Notes under the pieces: model-generated
What the model was told of the DNA's origin: nothing
What the model saw: the letters and a program-made list of their open reading frames with translations, nothing else
The model's database searches: none
In this document: piece after piece, positions 14,065 through 15,317 of the stretch
Layout of the letters: the number at the start of each line of letters is the position of its first letter
Numbering within the stretch: position 1 is the first letter of the stretch
Source: Chitinophagales bacterium
GTDB lineage: Bacteria; Bacteroidota; Bacteroidia; Chitinophagales; Chitinophagaceae
Length of the DNA stretch: 15,317 bases
Direction of reading: 5' to 3'
NCBI GenBank assembly: GCA_015654495.1
Contig: JAATGW010000758.1
Location: 1 to 15,317, forward strand
Translations under genes and position numbers: made by a program

Positions 14065-15317
14065 ATGAGGTTTCCAACCCTGGTGGTTTTTATTCTAACG
14101 GTTCTTTTCTCAGATGCGCAAACAGTTTCTTATCCAAAAGGTTATTTCCGGTATCCTTTGGACATCGCTCCAAAGCTGAATGCCAATTTTGGTGAAATGC
14201 GGCCCAATCATTTTCATATGGGCCTGGACCTTGCTACTGAAAGGCGCGAAAACCTTCCCATTTATGCAGCTGCCGACGGATATGTTTCACGTATAAAAAT
14301 TGAGCCAGGCGGCTTTGGTCATGCTATCTACCTCAATCATCCGAATGGATTTTCTACTCTTTATGCGCACATGAATGATTTTATGCCTGATCTTCAGGCC
14401 TACCTTGAAAAAATCCAGTATGCCACTGAAAGCTGGAATACAGATACTGCCCTGGCTCCAGGTTTATTTCCTGTGAAGAAAGGACAGTTTATCGGTTATA
14501 GCGGTAATACCGGGGGCTCGCAGGGTCCCCATGTTCACTTCGAAATCAGGGAAACCAGTTCTGAAAAATGCCTGAATCCCCTGCTCTTTGGTTTTCCAAT
14601 TCCAGATAACGTGCCACCGGACCTGAGAACACTTGCGGTGTACGACCGTAACCAGAGTATTTACCAGCAATTTCCACAGATACTGGGATTAAGGAAATCA
14701 GGCGATTTTTATCAGACTGCCGGAATAGTAAAAGTAAACACTGATAAAGTTGTGCTGGCATTAAATGCCACCGACCGGATGACAGGTGTACCAAACGGCA
14801 ATGGCATCTTTAGCATCAATGTATTGGATAATGGAAAACCGATCGGCGGATTCCGGATTGAAAAACTGAGTTATGCAGAAACGCGTTATCTCAATGCTCA
14901 TATTGACTACAGGATTAAAACTAACGGCGGCGCTTACCTGCAACAGCCATTTCCGCTTCCGGGCGACAGGTTGGAAATTTATCAAAACAAGGATGCATTG
15001 ATCAGGCTCGATGATAGCCTGGTTCACCAGATAAAGATGGAAGTTCGTGATGCTTACGGAAATTTATCCGTGGCAAAATTTCAGATACAAAGAATCGGTA
15101 TTTCCAAAGCTCCGGCGCTTTCTGATGTTTACCTGATGAAAGCCAATGAGATCAATGTATTTGAGAATGATCAGCTTCAACTGGTAATTCCGGAGACCGG
15201 ACTTTATGATTCCATCTATTTTAAATATGAAGCTGTTGAAGGAATGCCGGATGCGCTGTATTTTTACCCGGTATACCGGTTGCACCAATACACTATCCCT
15301 CTGCCGGATTACTTTAC
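14065..15317 (+). CDS. M23-family (LytM/DD-endopeptidase-like) metallopeptidase, partial
   Basis: 417 codons are visible and the frame runs off the right edge without a stop. Residues 1-18 are a signal peptide (MRFPTLVVFILTVLFSDAQ, cleavage before QTVSYP). The LytM domain spans about 35-180 and has the full zinc and catalytic set: H51 and D55 (HMGLD), H102 (YAHMND), and H156 and H158 (GPHVHFE). Such enzymes cut peptide cross-links in peptidoglycan. An insertion of about 25 residues (LEKIQYATESWNTDTALAPG) lies inside the domain, as is common in Bacteroidota homologues. After about 185 a long region without catalytic motifs, probably beta-rich accessory domains, follows. The ATG at 14065 gives the signal peptide directly and lies downstream of a good promoter. 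Confidence 0.92.
   Translation, partial: MRFPTLVVFILTVLFSDAQTVSYPKGYFRYPLDIAPKLNANFGEMRPNHFHMGLDLATERRENLPIYAAADGYVSRIKIEPGGFGHAIYLNHPNGFSTLYAHMNDFMPDLQAYLEKIQYATESWNTDTALAPGLFPVKKGQFIGYSGNTGGSQGPHVHFEIRETSSEKCLNPLLFGFPIPDNVPPDLRTLAVYDRNQSIYQQFPQILGLRKSGDFYQTAGIVKVNTDKVVLALNATDRMTGVPNGNGIFSINVLDNGKPIGGFRIEKLSYAETRYLNAHIDYRIKTNGGAYLQQPFPLPGDRLEIYQNKDALIRLDDSLVHQIKMEVRDAYGNLSVAKFQIQRIGISKAPALSDVYLMKANEINVFENDQLQLVIPETGLYDSIYFKYEAVEGMPDALYFYPVYRLHQYTIPLPDYF

Overview
The window looks like a piece of a Bacteroidota chromosome, most likely from the Chitinophagales/Sphingobacteriales side. The pointers are family-level: a MoxR-DUF58-BatD-like-BatA block, a DUF5686 outer-membrane protein with a carboxypeptidase-like N-terminal domain, a CarB lacking the C-terminal allosteric domain, weak Shine-Dalgarno signals, and a promoter upstream of the last gene that fits the phylum pattern TTTG-N18-TAnnTTTG. 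Base composition is moderate and even. I see no phage, transposase, tRNA, rRNA or CRISPR.

Layout. Positions 1-4007 (+): the 3' end of a MoxR AAA+ ATPase gene, a DUF58 protein, a membrane-anchored BatD-like protein and the von Willebrand factor A protein BatA, then the ribosome-assembly GTPase rsgA. Positions 4004-5131 (-): a gamma-class carbonic anhydrase-like protein, then a 51-residue lipoprotein and a 100-residue conserved protein. Positions 5132-5416 hold no intact gene, but contain a decayed coding-like stretch, a terminator-like hairpin and a short direct repeat. Positions 5417-6655 (+): a class III PLP-dependent aminotransferase, converging on and overlapping by 55 bases a Tat-signal phosphotriesterase-like hydrolase (6601-7629, -). 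Upstream of that hydrolase, in the same operon, is a DUF5686 gene (7644-10136, -) interrupted by one in-frame TAG. Then come carB (10274-13096, -), its unusual GC-rich leader, a possible 53-residue gene with its own terminator, and ytxH (-) with a strong terminator. A divergent M23 metallopeptidase gene (+) runs off the right edge.

How the parts relate. The Bat block is an envelope-associated ATPase/VWA module. rsgA, carB and the carbonic anhydrase-like gene are housekeeping. The DUF5686, phosphotriesterase-like, M23, lipoprotein and BatD-like products are all predicted to be exported or membrane-bound.

The points most worth a second look are the single amber codon splitting the DUF5686 gene, the mutually exclusive hairpins at the predicted start of the carB transcript (a candidate attenuator), the paired TTG starts and early end of the Bat block, the perfect direct repeat at the convergent gene overlap, and the decayed element upstream of the aminotransferase. 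I found no clearly new multi-gene system; the carB leader is the best candidate for undescribed regulation.
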